Source of the DNA: Flavobacteriaceae bacterium UBA3078
GTDB taxonomy: Bacteria; Bacteroidota; Bacteroidia; Flavobacteriales; Flavobacteriaceae
DNA length: 6,892 bases
Reading direction: 5' to 3'
Assembly: GCA_002366675.1 (NCBI GenBank)
Contig: DFBO01000039.1
Span: 1-6,892, forward strand
Part shown: in pieces, positions 1-6,116 of the stretch
Layout of the letters: each line of letters begins with the position of its first letter
Position numbering within the stretch: the first letter of the stretch is position 1
Translations under genes and position numbers: made by a program
Notes under the pieces: generated by a model
Databases searched by the model: none
Seen by the model: only the letters and a program-made list of their open reading frames with translations
What the model was told of the DNA's origin: nothing

Positions 1-590
1 TTTTTCAAAAACAGTTCAATACTTTCTTGATTAGAACGTGTCAACTCAGCTCTTGCATTTGCCATATCCTGAGGAATTTTATCTTGTGAGAGTTTAAATT
101 TACCTTCCCAACTGTTTATTGTTATTTCAAACATTGTAATATAGTTTATAGCGATATCCATTTTAGGATTATCAGCTTCTAGAACAAATTTATTGTCTGG
201 TTGTTCTAAAAATTCGGTCATTTTCACAAGTGATTCTTTTAAAGCTAATTTGCTGTCAATAGCTTCCACAGTTCCAGTTAGGTGCACTTTAATATAATTC
301 CAAGTTGGTAATTGCTCAGTCGTATAAACACTTGGCGAGATATAGCTTTGTGGTCCAGAAAAAATAAGTGTCACATCAAGATCATCCTTCATTAATTTCG
401 ATTGTGGATTAAATTTATCGATATGTCCAATAAGTTTTCCATCTATTTCTCTATAGATTAATGGTAAATGGGTTATTAAGGGTTTATTGTCCTTTACAGA
501 AATAACAGTTGCTAGAGGATAGGTTTTTACTACTTCAAGCAAATGAAGTTTATCGTTATCTAGATGATAAGGAGGAGGATACTTACTCAT
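1..590 (-). CDS. FMN-binding negative transcriptional regulator, PaiB family (partial, C-terminus beyond window)
   Basis: An open frame on the minus strand begins with ATG at 590-588 and stays open to the window edge, giving 196 complete codons. PaiB-like proteins are about 205-210 residues, so only roughly the last ten are missing. Family hallmarks visible: THLP at residues 40-43, GHI..FNPQ at 55-63, SGPQSYISPSVY at 78-89, PTWNYIKVHLTG at 95-106, and a C-terminal WEGKFKLSQDK at 161-171. These belong to the split-barrel FMN-binding fold related to pyridoxamine-phosphate oxidases. B. subtilis PaiB is described as repressing protease and sporulation genes; that role should not be carried over here, and flavin binding is the safer prediction. 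The gene starts two bases after the DUF1569 stop codon, so the pair is very probably co-transcribed and translationally coupled. No Shine-Dalgarno sequence is visible. Confidence 0.88.
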   Translation of the reverse strand, partial: MSKYPPPYHLDNDKLHLLEVVKTYPLATVISVKDNKPLITHLPLIYREIDGKLIGHIDKFNPQSKLMKDDLDVTLIFSGPQSYISPSVYTTEQLPTWNYIKVHLTGTVEAIDSKLALKESLVKMTEFLEQPDNKFVLEADNPKMDIAINYITMFEITINSWEGKFKLSQDKIPQDMANARAELTRSNQESIELFLK

Positions 591-592
591 AA

Positions 593-1045
593 TTATACAC
601 CAAATTGTGTTAAATGATGATCTAAATGCTTGTACTGCATTTTTCCCCATTGTTCGTTATTAAATTTTCCAAACAAAGGGTGAGCTGGCCAATCTTGTCT
701 GTCCTTTTTAGTAGAAAACACGTTGATTATTTGTACTAATTTATCCTTTTCAGAATTAAATTCATGAGCGTCTGTAATTCTAAATTCACGAACTGTTCCA
801 AGGTTTTTCTTCCAAGGCTTATCGTTATACATCAAAGGTTTAAACAATTTAAATAGGAGTTTTTTTGCAAAACCTATTTGCGTGTTTAACTGCAGATCTC
901 CATTAGCAACTTCCAATGGTTTCTGGCAATGGGTTAGCATCTGACCAACATTCATAGTTCCCCAATTAGGTTGTGAATTTTCATTTAGCTTATTAATACG
1001 ATTTATAATATCTGCCTGAGTATCAGTGTTAAATAATGAATTCAT
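593..1045 (-). CDS. DUF1569 domain-containing protein (DinB-like four-helix bundle)
   Basis: This 150-residue cytosolic protein has no signal peptide or membrane segment. The N-terminal helix ending in WGTMNVGQMLTHCQ (residues 28-41) and the C-terminal YKHLDHHLTQFG (138-149) are the typical ends of DUF1569 proteins, which belong to the DinB/YfiT-like superfamily. His39 together with His140 and His144 (an HxxxH pair) would form the three-histidine metal site usual in that fold; this assignment is by motif spacing only. The full length fits the family. Members are mostly uncharacterised; some DinB-superfamily relatives are thiol-dependent transferases, but no substrate can be named here. It is the first gene of a leftward pair with the PaiB-like gene and diverges from radC across 151 bases. 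The start is the only ATG that keeps the whole domain and lies after an A/T-rich leader without Shine-Dalgarno. Confidence 0.85.
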   Translation of the reverse strand: MNSLFNTDTQADIINRINKLNENSQPNWGTMNVGQMLTHCQKPLEVANGDLQLNTQIGFAKKLLFKLFKPLMYNDKPWKKNLGTVREFRITDAHEFNSEKDKLVQIINVFSTKKDRQDWPAHPLFGKFNNEQWGKMQYKHLDHHLTQFGV

Positions 1046-1114
1046 AATTAAAGATTTTATTGCAGTTGAAATTTACAATATTTATCTTTTCTATGGAATT
1101 TTTATTCTTATAAA

Positions 1115-1145
1115 TTGGACATAGAGAACTTACTTTATAAATTTT
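1115..1145 (+). promoter_or_regulatory. Candidate Bacteroidota-type promoter for the radC cluster
   Basis: TTG at 1115-1117 lies 20 bases before TAAATTTT at 1138-1145. This resembles the Bacteroidota sigma-ABfr pattern (a TTG-containing -33 element, about 19-21 bases, then TAnnTTTG), differing only in the last base of the -7 element. It would place the start of transcription near 1150, about 45 bases before the radC ATG. In such AT-rich DNA chance matches are common, so this is a suggestion. I found no comparably spaced element for the leftward DUF1569 gene. Confidence 0.33.
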
Positions 1146-1182
1146 TAGTTTTCTTTATGTAAATTTAAAAACTAAAAATTTA
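1138..1182. repeat. Perfect 15-bp inverted repeat upstream of radC
   Basis: The left arm TAAATTTTTAGTTTT (1138-1152) is exactly complementary to the right arm AAAACTAAAAATTTA (1168-1182), separated by a 15-base spacer (1153-1167). The right arm ends 14 bases before the radC start codon. The flanking genes diverge, so a transcription terminator is an unlikely role. The left arm coincides with the candidate -7 element, which suits an operator for a dimeric regulator; if transcription begins further upstream, the same sequence could fold as an A/U-rich hairpin in the 5' leader. The structure is certain from the sequence, its role is not. Confidence 0.7.
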
Positions 1183-1196
1183 AGTAGGTTTACTAG

Positions 1197-1895
1197 ATGC
1201 AGGAAAAATCAGCTTCATTTTCTATTAAGAATTGGTCTCAAGAAGATCAGCCACGTGAAAAACTTCGAGATAAAGGAAAAGCAGTTTTAAGTGATGCCGA
1301 ATTAGTAGCTATATTGATTGGATCAGGGAATCGAGATGAAAGTGCTGTGGCCTTATGCAAACGCATTCTAGCAAGTGTAGATAATAATTTAAGTGAATTA
1401 GGCAAACTATCTATTAAACAACTCATGGAATTTAAAGGGATTGGTGAAGCAAAAGCTATAAGTATTGCTGCAGCTTTAGAATTAGGAAGAAGACGTAGAG
1501 GAGAGGAAGCTATAGATAGAAAGAAGATTAACTCTAGTGCTTCAGTTTTTGAGATCATGCAACCAGTAATAGGCGAGTTGCCACATGAAGAATTCTGGAT
1601 TATTTATCTTAATAATTCAAATAAAATCATTCAAAAAAAACAATTAAGTAAAGGAGGAATAACTGGAACATTGGTAGATGTACGTTTGGTTCTTAAAAAT
1701 GCCTTGGAAGTTGGAGCAACAGGGATCATTTTAGTTCACAACCATCCTTCAGGAACTTTAAAACCTAGTGAAGCAGACAAGCAGATTACTAAAAAATTAA
1801 AGAAAGCAGGAGTAAGTTTAGATATAAAAGTCCTGGATCATGTAATCGTAACAGAAAAAGCCTACTTTAGCTTTGCTGATGAAAATATCTTATAA
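1197..1895 (+). CDS. radC: RadC family JAB/MPN-domain protein
   Basis: At 232 residues this is full length for RadC. Residues 1-100 form the N-terminal helical region, with the family's PREKL near 19-23 and a helix-hairpin-helix motif around FKGIGEAKA (79-87). The C-terminal JAB (MPN+) domain covers about 110-232 and carries the metalloprotease-type JAMM set: Glu132 in HEEFW, His181 and His183 in VHNHPSG, then Ser191 and Asp194 in PSEAD. All zinc-binding positions are kept, so it should be catalytically competent if the family is enzymatic. The original link of RadC to recombinational repair came from a mis-mapped E. coli mutation, and its cellular role remains unsettled. The chosen start keeps the conserved N-terminus and follows an A/T-rich leader. 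It heads a tight rightward cluster, its TAA being followed at once by the next gene's GTG. Confidence 0.95.
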   Translation: MQEKSASFSIKNWSQEDQPREKLRDKGKAVLSDAELVAILIGSGNRDESAVALCKRILASVDNNLSELGKLSIKQLMEFKGIGEAKAISIAAALELGRRRRGEEAIDRKKINSSASVFEIMQPVIGELPHEEFWIIYLNNSNKIIQKKQLSKGGITGTLVDVRLVLKNALEVGATGIILVHNHPSGTLKPSEADKQITKKLKKAGVSLDIKVLDHVIVTEKAYFSFADENIL

Positions 1896-3197
1896 GTGCT
1901 ATTAGTTTATACCCATAAAATATCACCTCGATTAAAATATTCCTTTAAACATATTTTTACTAGAATATTGGGCATTCCTGTGCAGTTTACTACAGTAATC
2001 GAAGATTTTATTGCACATGATAGCTTAAAAATGTCATACACTAGGCAGCCTTTAAGCAACGAAATATTTGTTAAAAGTCATGATATATTATATGAGCAAG
2101 GTCTATCTGACATTGAAATTCATGTACAAGACTGGGAAGAAACCAAATGTTTTTTTTCTAGTGGAGATAAAAGTGCAATTCCGTTCGATATTTTTTCTGC
2201 TTCCTTTTACTTATTGAGTAGATACGAAGAGTATTTACCTCATGTAAAAGATGAATATGGTCGTTTTACTGCCCAGGAAAGCATAGCTTATAAATATGGT
2301 TTTTTGCATCAACCTGTTGTAGATATTTGGGCTTTTAAGTTTAGAAAAGTTTTTCAAGATCAGTTTCCAGGATTTCAGTTTCCAGAAAGAGCTTATAAAA
2401 TAAAGCCTATTATCGATGTGCCTTCTGCTTATAATTTTAAGCTAAAAGGAATCATGAGAACTTTTGGAGGAACGGTTAAAGATCTGTTTAGTTTAAATTT
2501 AAAAAAGCTGTACTATAGATATATGGTGTTATTAGGACTAAAAAGAGATACCTATGATACCTTTAAATACATTATTAATAAGCAAAAACACAGTGATTCT
2601 AAATTCTTGTTTTTCTTCTTAATTGGAGATTATTCTACTTACGATAAAGGCATTGATGCTCAAAAAAGGAAATTTATTTCACTTATAAAACAAGTAGCAG
2701 ATTATTGTCAAGTTGGTTTAAAAGCATCTTATTTTGCACTAGAAGATATAACTGTACTGAAAAAAGAAAAATTAAGGATGGAGTCTATTATAAACACATC
2801 TTTAACAGCTTCAAGACAATCTTTCTCAAAATTAAATTTGCCAGAATCGTATAGAAACTTAGTAGAATTAGAGATTCTAGAAGATTACACGATGGGTTAT
2901 GTAAACTACGTGGGTTTTAGAGCTGGAACTTGTACGCCTTTTTTCTTTTACGATTTAGACTACGAAATACAAACCCCTTTAAAAATTTATTCCTATCATT
3001 TGTTAGACTATTCTTTACTAAATATCCATTCTCTTTTAGATAAAAAGAAGGCTGTAAACGAAATTATGCAGCAAGTTAAACAGGTTCGAGGAGAGTTTAT
3101 TCCCATTTTTCATAATTACACTTTTAGTGATGTGGATAGATGGAAAGGTTTTAAGGATTTATTTAATTTAATATTAGAGTCTGAGCATGAAAATTAA
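1896..3197 (+). CDS. Polysaccharide deacetylase family (DUF7033-type) protein, probably catalytically degenerate
   Basis: This 433-residue protein lacks a signal peptide and looks cytosolic. Residues 1 to about 165 match the N-terminal domain of flavobacterial deacetylase-family proteins (MLLVYTHK start, PFDIFSASFYLLSRYEEY at 97-113, VVDIWAFKF at 141-149). Residues about 170-425 resemble a NodB-like barrel: IIDVPSAYNFKLKG (172-185), FFFLIGDYSTYD (239-250), GLKASY (274-279), SRQSF (306-310), GFRAGTCTPFFFYDL (340-354), FHNYT (405-409). As I recall the relatives, these sites read DVD(S/N)A, GxHPSY and SRQHF, so a metal-binding Asp (now Pro176) and two His (now Lys276 and Ser309) appear lost. An inactive or changed function is therefore likely; no substrate can be named. 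GTG is the start because it is the first codon after the RadC stop and the conserved N-terminus begins there; the next in-frame Met (46) would cut into the domain. It overlaps the next gene by 11 bases. Confidence 0.82.
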   Translation: MLLVYTHKISPRLKYSFKHIFTRILGIPVQFTTVIEDFIAHDSLKMSYTRQPLSNEIFVKSHDILYEQGLSDIEIHVQDWEETKCFFSSGDKSAIPFDIFSASFYLLSRYEEYLPHVKDEYGRFTAQESIAYKYGFLHQPVVDIWAFKFRKVFQDQFPGFQFPERAYKIKPIIDVPSAYNFKLKGIMRTFGGTVKDLFSLNLKKLYYRYMVLLGLKRDTYDTFKYIINKQKHSDSKFLFFFLIGDYSTYDKGIDAQKRKFISLIKQVADYCQVGLKASYFALEDITVLKKEKLRMESIINTSLTASRQSFSKLNLPESYRNLVELEILEDYTMGYVNYVGFRAGTCTPFFFYDLDYEIQTPLKIYSYHLLDYSLLNIHSLLDKKKAVNEIMQQVKQVRGEFIPIFHNYTFSDVDRWKGFKDLFNLILESEHEN

Positions 3198-3876
3198 TGG
3201 AATAAAAGATGTTTTTTTTGATTTAGACCATACGCTTTGGGATTTCGATAAAAACTCAGCGTTGACGTTCAATAAAATATTTAAGATGCACGATGTTGCA
3301 GTAGATTTGAATGATTTTTTAAGTTTTTACGAACCTATTAATCTAGATTATTGGAAGCTGTATCGAGAGGAAAAAATTGATAAAGCCTCTTTAAGATATA
3401 ATCGTTTAAATGATACGTTTAATAAGATTTCTTTTAATGCAGATAGCACTTTAATTAATAAACTTTCTGAAGATTATATTACTTATTTATCTTCGTTTAA
3501 TCATCTGTTTGATGATGTACATGAAGTTTTAAATTATTTGAAATCAAAGTATCAATTGCATATTATAACCAATGGGTTTCAAGAGGTTCAAGAGAGTAAG
3601 CTTCGTAATTCTAATATTCACCATTTTTTTAATTCTGTTACTGACTCTGAACAAGTAGGAGTAAAAAAACCAAATCCTAAAATATTTAATTTTGCTTTAA
3701 AAATAGCAGAAGCAAATCCAGAAACAAGTGTTATGATTGGTGATAATATGGAAGCTGATGTGTTGGGAGCTTTAGATTTTGGTATGGAAGCCATATATTT
3801 TAACCTACGTGAAACTAATGAAGCGCACTCGATCAAGCAAATAAATAATTTAAACGAATTAAAATTATTTTTGTAA
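3187..3876 (+). CDS. YjjG family noncanonical pyrimidine nucleotidase (HAD superfamily IA)
   Basis: This soluble protein has 229 residues, close to E. coli YjjG. All four HAD motifs are present: motif I DLDHT (12-16) with nucleophile Asp12 and acid/base Asp14; motif II TNG (128-130); motif III lysine in GVKKPNPKIF (158-167); motif IV IGDNMEAD (184-191) with Asp186 and Asp191 for magnesium. An all-helical C1 cap lies between motifs I and II (about 20-105), and DHTLWDF is typical of the YjjG group. YjjG dephosphorylates nucleoside monophosphates, including noncanonical pyrimidines, which keeps them out of DNA; that substrate range is inferred from family resemblance, and another small-phosphate HAD role is possible. 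The ATG lies 11 bases inside the end of the deacetylase-like gene in another frame, indicating translational coupling in one operon. Confidence 0.88.
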   Translation: MKINGIKDVFFDLDHTLWDFDKNSALTFNKIFKMHDVAVDLNDFLSFYEPINLDYWKLYREEKIDKASLRYNRLNDTFNKISFNADSTLINKLSEDYITYLSSFNHLFDDVHEVLNYLKSKYQLHIITNGFQEVQESKLRNSNIHHFFNSVTDSEQVGVKKPNPKIFNFALKIAEANPETSVMIGDNMEADVLGALDFGMEAIYFNLRETNEAHSIKQINNLNELKLFL

Positions 3877-3884
3877 ATCTTACC

Positions 3885-3892
3885 TATCTTTA
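3885..3892 (+). promoter_or_regulatory. Possible -7 element before the secreted-protein gene
   Basis: TATCTTTA in the 38-base gap after the nucleotidase gene matches the Bacteroidota -7 pattern TAnnTTTG in all but the last base and would put a transcription start about 15-20 bases before the ATG at 3915. No TTG lies at the expected spacing upstream (the nearest, at 3871-3873, is only 11 bases away), so an independent promoter is only a weak possibility alongside readthrough from radC. Confidence 0.22.
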
Positions 3893-3914
3893 CGCATATA
3901 AAAAAGTATTTCCA

Positions 3915-4754
3915 ATGTTTAAGAAATTTTTAATTTTTGCAATGATTTTCGGTTGTTCAATTTCAGCATTTTCGCAGAATAGCGTCAATGATTATAAATA
4001 TGTAATTGTACCAAATGACTTTGATTTTTTAGATGAAGAGGATGAGTTTAGGTTAAATTCTTTAACTCAGTTTCTGTTTAATAAATACGGTTTTATAGCC
4101 TTAATGGAAGATGAAAATAGACCAATCGATTTAATTTATAACCCATGTTTAGCTTTAAAAGCTGATGTATTGGATGATTCAGGTACATTTAAAACGAATC
4201 TTGCTATTGAATTGAAAAATTGTAAAGATGAATTAATTTACGTTTCAGAACAAGGTAAAAGTTTTGATAAGAAATATTCAGTGGCTTATAACAAAGCACT
4301 TCGTGAGGCATTTATGTATGTAGCTGCCTTGAAATATTCATATAAGCCAAACGAATATATTCTATCAGAAAGAAGAGAAGATGCGGTTGATGCTAATCAA
4401 GAGATTGATGAGTTGAAAGAAGAAATTGAAGTTTTAAAAAAAGAAAAAGAAACCATTATAGCATCAGAAACAGCTGTAGAACTTAATGCTGAAGAAGTTG
4501 TTGAAAAATCTAATAAGCAAATAGAAATATCTTTACAAGGAGAAGCTACTCTTTATGCTCAAAAAACAGAATATGGTTATCAGGTGGTTGATAGTACTCC
4601 AAGAGTAGTTATGGTTTTATTGAATACAAAAAAGCCAGAAGTTTTCATGGTTAAAGGTAGAAATGCCATGGTAATTAAAGAAGAGGGTTCCTGGTATTTT
4701 TCAGAAAATAATGGGAGTGAAGTGAAAAACACTTTAATTGAAATTAAATTTTAA
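3915..4754 (+). CDS. Secreted protein of unknown function with a central coiled coil (Flavobacteriaceae-type)
   Basis: This 279-residue protein has a Sec signal peptide (KK at 3-4, hydrophobic core 5-13, probable cleavage after AFS at residue 20), so it should be periplasmic or surface-exposed. Cys14 after IFG only weakly resembles a lipobox and sits early, so a lipoprotein is less likely. The mature part has three zones: an N-terminal domain (about 25-150, with YKYVIVPNDFDFL and LTQFLFNKYGF, and Cys78 and Cys103 that could pair); a charged Glu/Lys-rich segment at about 162-185 with a leucine/isoleucine heptad pattern that predicts a short coiled coil; and a C-terminal mostly beta region (205-279, with ATLYAQ and GYQVVDSTPR). 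I recall similar hypothetical proteins across Flavobacteriaceae but know no function. It follows the nucleotidase by 38 bases. Its TAA overlaps the rarA stop on the opposite strand. Confidence 0.82.
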   Translation: MFKKFLIFAMIFGCSISAFSQNSVNDYKYVIVPNDFDFLDEEDEFRLNSLTQFLFNKYGFIALMEDENRPIDLIYNPCLALKADVLDDSGTFKTNLAIELKNCKDELIYVSEQGKSFDKKYSVAYNKALREAFMYVAALKYSYKPNEYILSERREDAVDANQEIDELKEEIEVLKKEKETIIASETAVELNAEEVVEKSNKQIEISLQGEATLYAQKTEYGYQVVDSTPRVVMVLLNTKKPEVFMVKGRNAMVIKEEGSWYFSENNGSEVKNTLIEIKF

Positions 4755-6028
4755 TACTTGTATTTATCTTTCCAACGTTGTTTTAAAAAGTCTCGTTGTG
4801 CATTTTCTCTAGTATTATTTCCAGGACTATAAAGTGTCGTGTTTGATATTTCATCAGGTAAAAATTCTTGCTCAGCAAAATTATTTTCATAGCTATGGGC
4901 ATATTTATATGCATCACCATAACCTAATTCTTTCATAAGTTTAGTTGGTGCATTTCTAATTGGAAATGGCACTGATAAATCCCCAGTGTTTTTAACTAAT
5001 TGTAGTGCTTGATTTATAGCTTGGTATGATGCATTACTTTTAGGCGAACAAGCTAAATAGGTTGCACACTGACTTAAAATAATTCTTGATTCAGGATTCC
5101 CTATAGTAGAAACTGCTTGAAACGTATTGTTTGCAATTACTAAAGCCGTTGGATTGGCATTTCCAATATCTTCGCTTGCAAGTATCAGTAATCTTCTGGC
5201 TATAAATTTCACATCTTCGCCACCTTCAATCATTCTAGCTAACCAATAAACAGCAGCATTTGGATCGCTACCCCGAATCGATTTAATAAAGGCCGAAATA
5301 ATATCGTAATGTTGTTCACCAGTTTTATCATAACGAACAGTATTGTTTTGAACTTTTTGTAGAACAGTCTCATTTGTAATGATAATTTTATCTGAAGTTT
5401 CAGAATTTACTATCAATTCAAAAATATTCAATAATTTTCTAGCATCACCACCAGAAAGACGTAATAGAGCTTCAGTTTCTTTAAGTTTTATTGTTTTTTT
5501 AGATATAGATTCATCTTTTTCTATAGCACGCTTTAAAAGCGCTTCTAAATCGTTTTTACTAAAAGAATTTAAAATATAAACCTGACATCGAGACAAAAGT
5601 GCAGGAATGACTTCGAAACTAGGATTTTCAGTAGTAGCACCAATTAATGTAACCCATCCTTTTTCAACAGCTTGTAAAAGTGAATCTTGTTGAGATTTAC
5701 TAAACCTGTGTATTTCGTCAATAAAGAGAATCGGATTTTTAGTTGTAAATAATCCACCACTCGTTTTAGCTTTTTCTATAACTTCTCTAACATCTTTTAC
5801 TCCAGAACTAATGGCACTTAAAGTGTAAAATGGTCTTCCAGATTCAGATGCTATAATATTTGCCAGAGTTGTTTTGCCAATTCCAGGAGGTCCCCAAAAA
5901 ATGATTGATGGAATTAAGCCTTGTTCAATTTGTTTCGTTAAAGCCCCATCTTTTCCTACTAGATGTGTCTGACTTATATAGTCATTTAAAGTCTTTGGAC
6001 GTAAACGTTCTGCAAGAGGCTCATTCAT
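4751..6028 (-). CDS. rarA: Replication-associated recombination protein A (RarA/MgsA, AAA+ ATPase)
   Basis: This 425-residue protein is full length for RarA, a homotetrameric AAA+ ATPase related to clamp-loader subunits and eukaryotic WRNIP1/Mgs1, which acts at stalled or gapped replication forks. The AAA+ core covers about 1-155 and shows ERLRPKTLNDYISQ (7-20), Walker A GPPGIGKT (46-53), Walker B ILFIDEIHR (100-108) with Asp104 and Glu105, sensor 1 ATTENP (131-136) and the arginine-finger SRC with Arg147. Sensor 2 is GGDARKLLN (193-201). The MgsA C-terminal oligomerisation region follows from about 240, with GSDPNAAVYWLARM (253-266), EDIGNANP (286-293) and PFPIRNAPTKLMKELGYG (354-371). No key residue is missing. 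The ATG preserves the conserved MNEPLAERLRP. It is convergent with the secreted-protein gene (shared TTAA) and divergent from the rhomboid gene. Confidence 0.97.
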   Translation of the reverse strand: MNEPLAERLRPKTLNDYISQTHLVGKDGALTKQIEQGLIPSIIFWGPPGIGKTTLANIIASESGRPFYTLSAISSGVKDVREVIEKAKTSGGLFTTKNPILFIDEIHRFSKSQQDSLLQAVEKGWVTLIGATTENPSFEVIPALLSRCQVYILNSFSKNDLEALLKRAIEKDESISKKTIKLKETEALLRLSGGDARKLLNIFELIVNSETSDKIIITNETVLQKVQNNTVRYDKTGEQHYDIISAFIKSIRGSDPNAAVYWLARMIEGGEDVKFIARRLLILASEDIGNANPTALVIANNTFQAVSTIGNPESRIILSQCATYLACSPKSNASYQAINQALQLVKNTGDLSVPFPIRNAPTKLMKELGYGDAYKYAHSYENNFAEQEFLPDEISNTTLYSPGNNTRENAQRDFLKQRWKDKYKY

Positions 6029-6030
6029 AA

Positions 6031-6058
6031 TGTAAAATTACAGCTTTTTAGTAAGCTG
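6031..6058. repeat. Two small overlapping dyads between rarA and the rhomboid gene
   Basis: TGTAA (6031-6035) and TTACA (6038-6042) form a 5-bp dyad with a two-base centre, and CAGCTT (6041-6046) with AAGCTG (6053-6058) forms a 6-bp stem with a six-base loop; the two share CA. They begin two bases upstream of the rarA ATG in the divergent region. They could be operator or leader elements for rarA, but short dyads arise by chance in DNA this AT-rich, and no clear promoter for either gene could be placed in the 88-base gap. Confidence 0.3.
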
Positions 6059-6116
6059 ACAATTTAACACGAATTTAATTTATGGATTTGTATTTGCATT
6101 AAAAAGATTAAATTTA

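Noticed and set aside
571..578. GGAGGAGG, resembling a strong Shine-Dalgarno sequence
   Set aside because: It lies inside the PaiB-like gene, where its complement encodes the Pro-Pro-Pro run near the N-terminus, and no plus-strand gene follows it.
1185..1192. TAGGTTTA as a -7 promoter element for radC
   Set aside because: It would start transcription at or within the radC start codon and has no TTG at the needed distance upstream.
1247..1558. Open frame of 103 codons on the minus strand
   Set aside because: It lies wholly antisense to radC, whose protein is clearly conserved, and its translation has no recognisable domain.
3618..3836. Open frame of 72 codons on the minus strand
   Set aside because: It is antisense to HAD motifs III and IV of the nucleotidase, with no leader or family resemblance.
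4772..4798. CAACG / CGTTG complementarity just past the secreted-protein stop, considered as a terminator
   Set aside because: The stem is only about five pairs, has no following T-run and lies within the conserved C-terminal coding part of rarA.
5379..5579. Open frame of 66 codons on the plus strand
   Set aside because: It is antisense to the conserved sensor 2 region of rarA and shows no independent coding signal.
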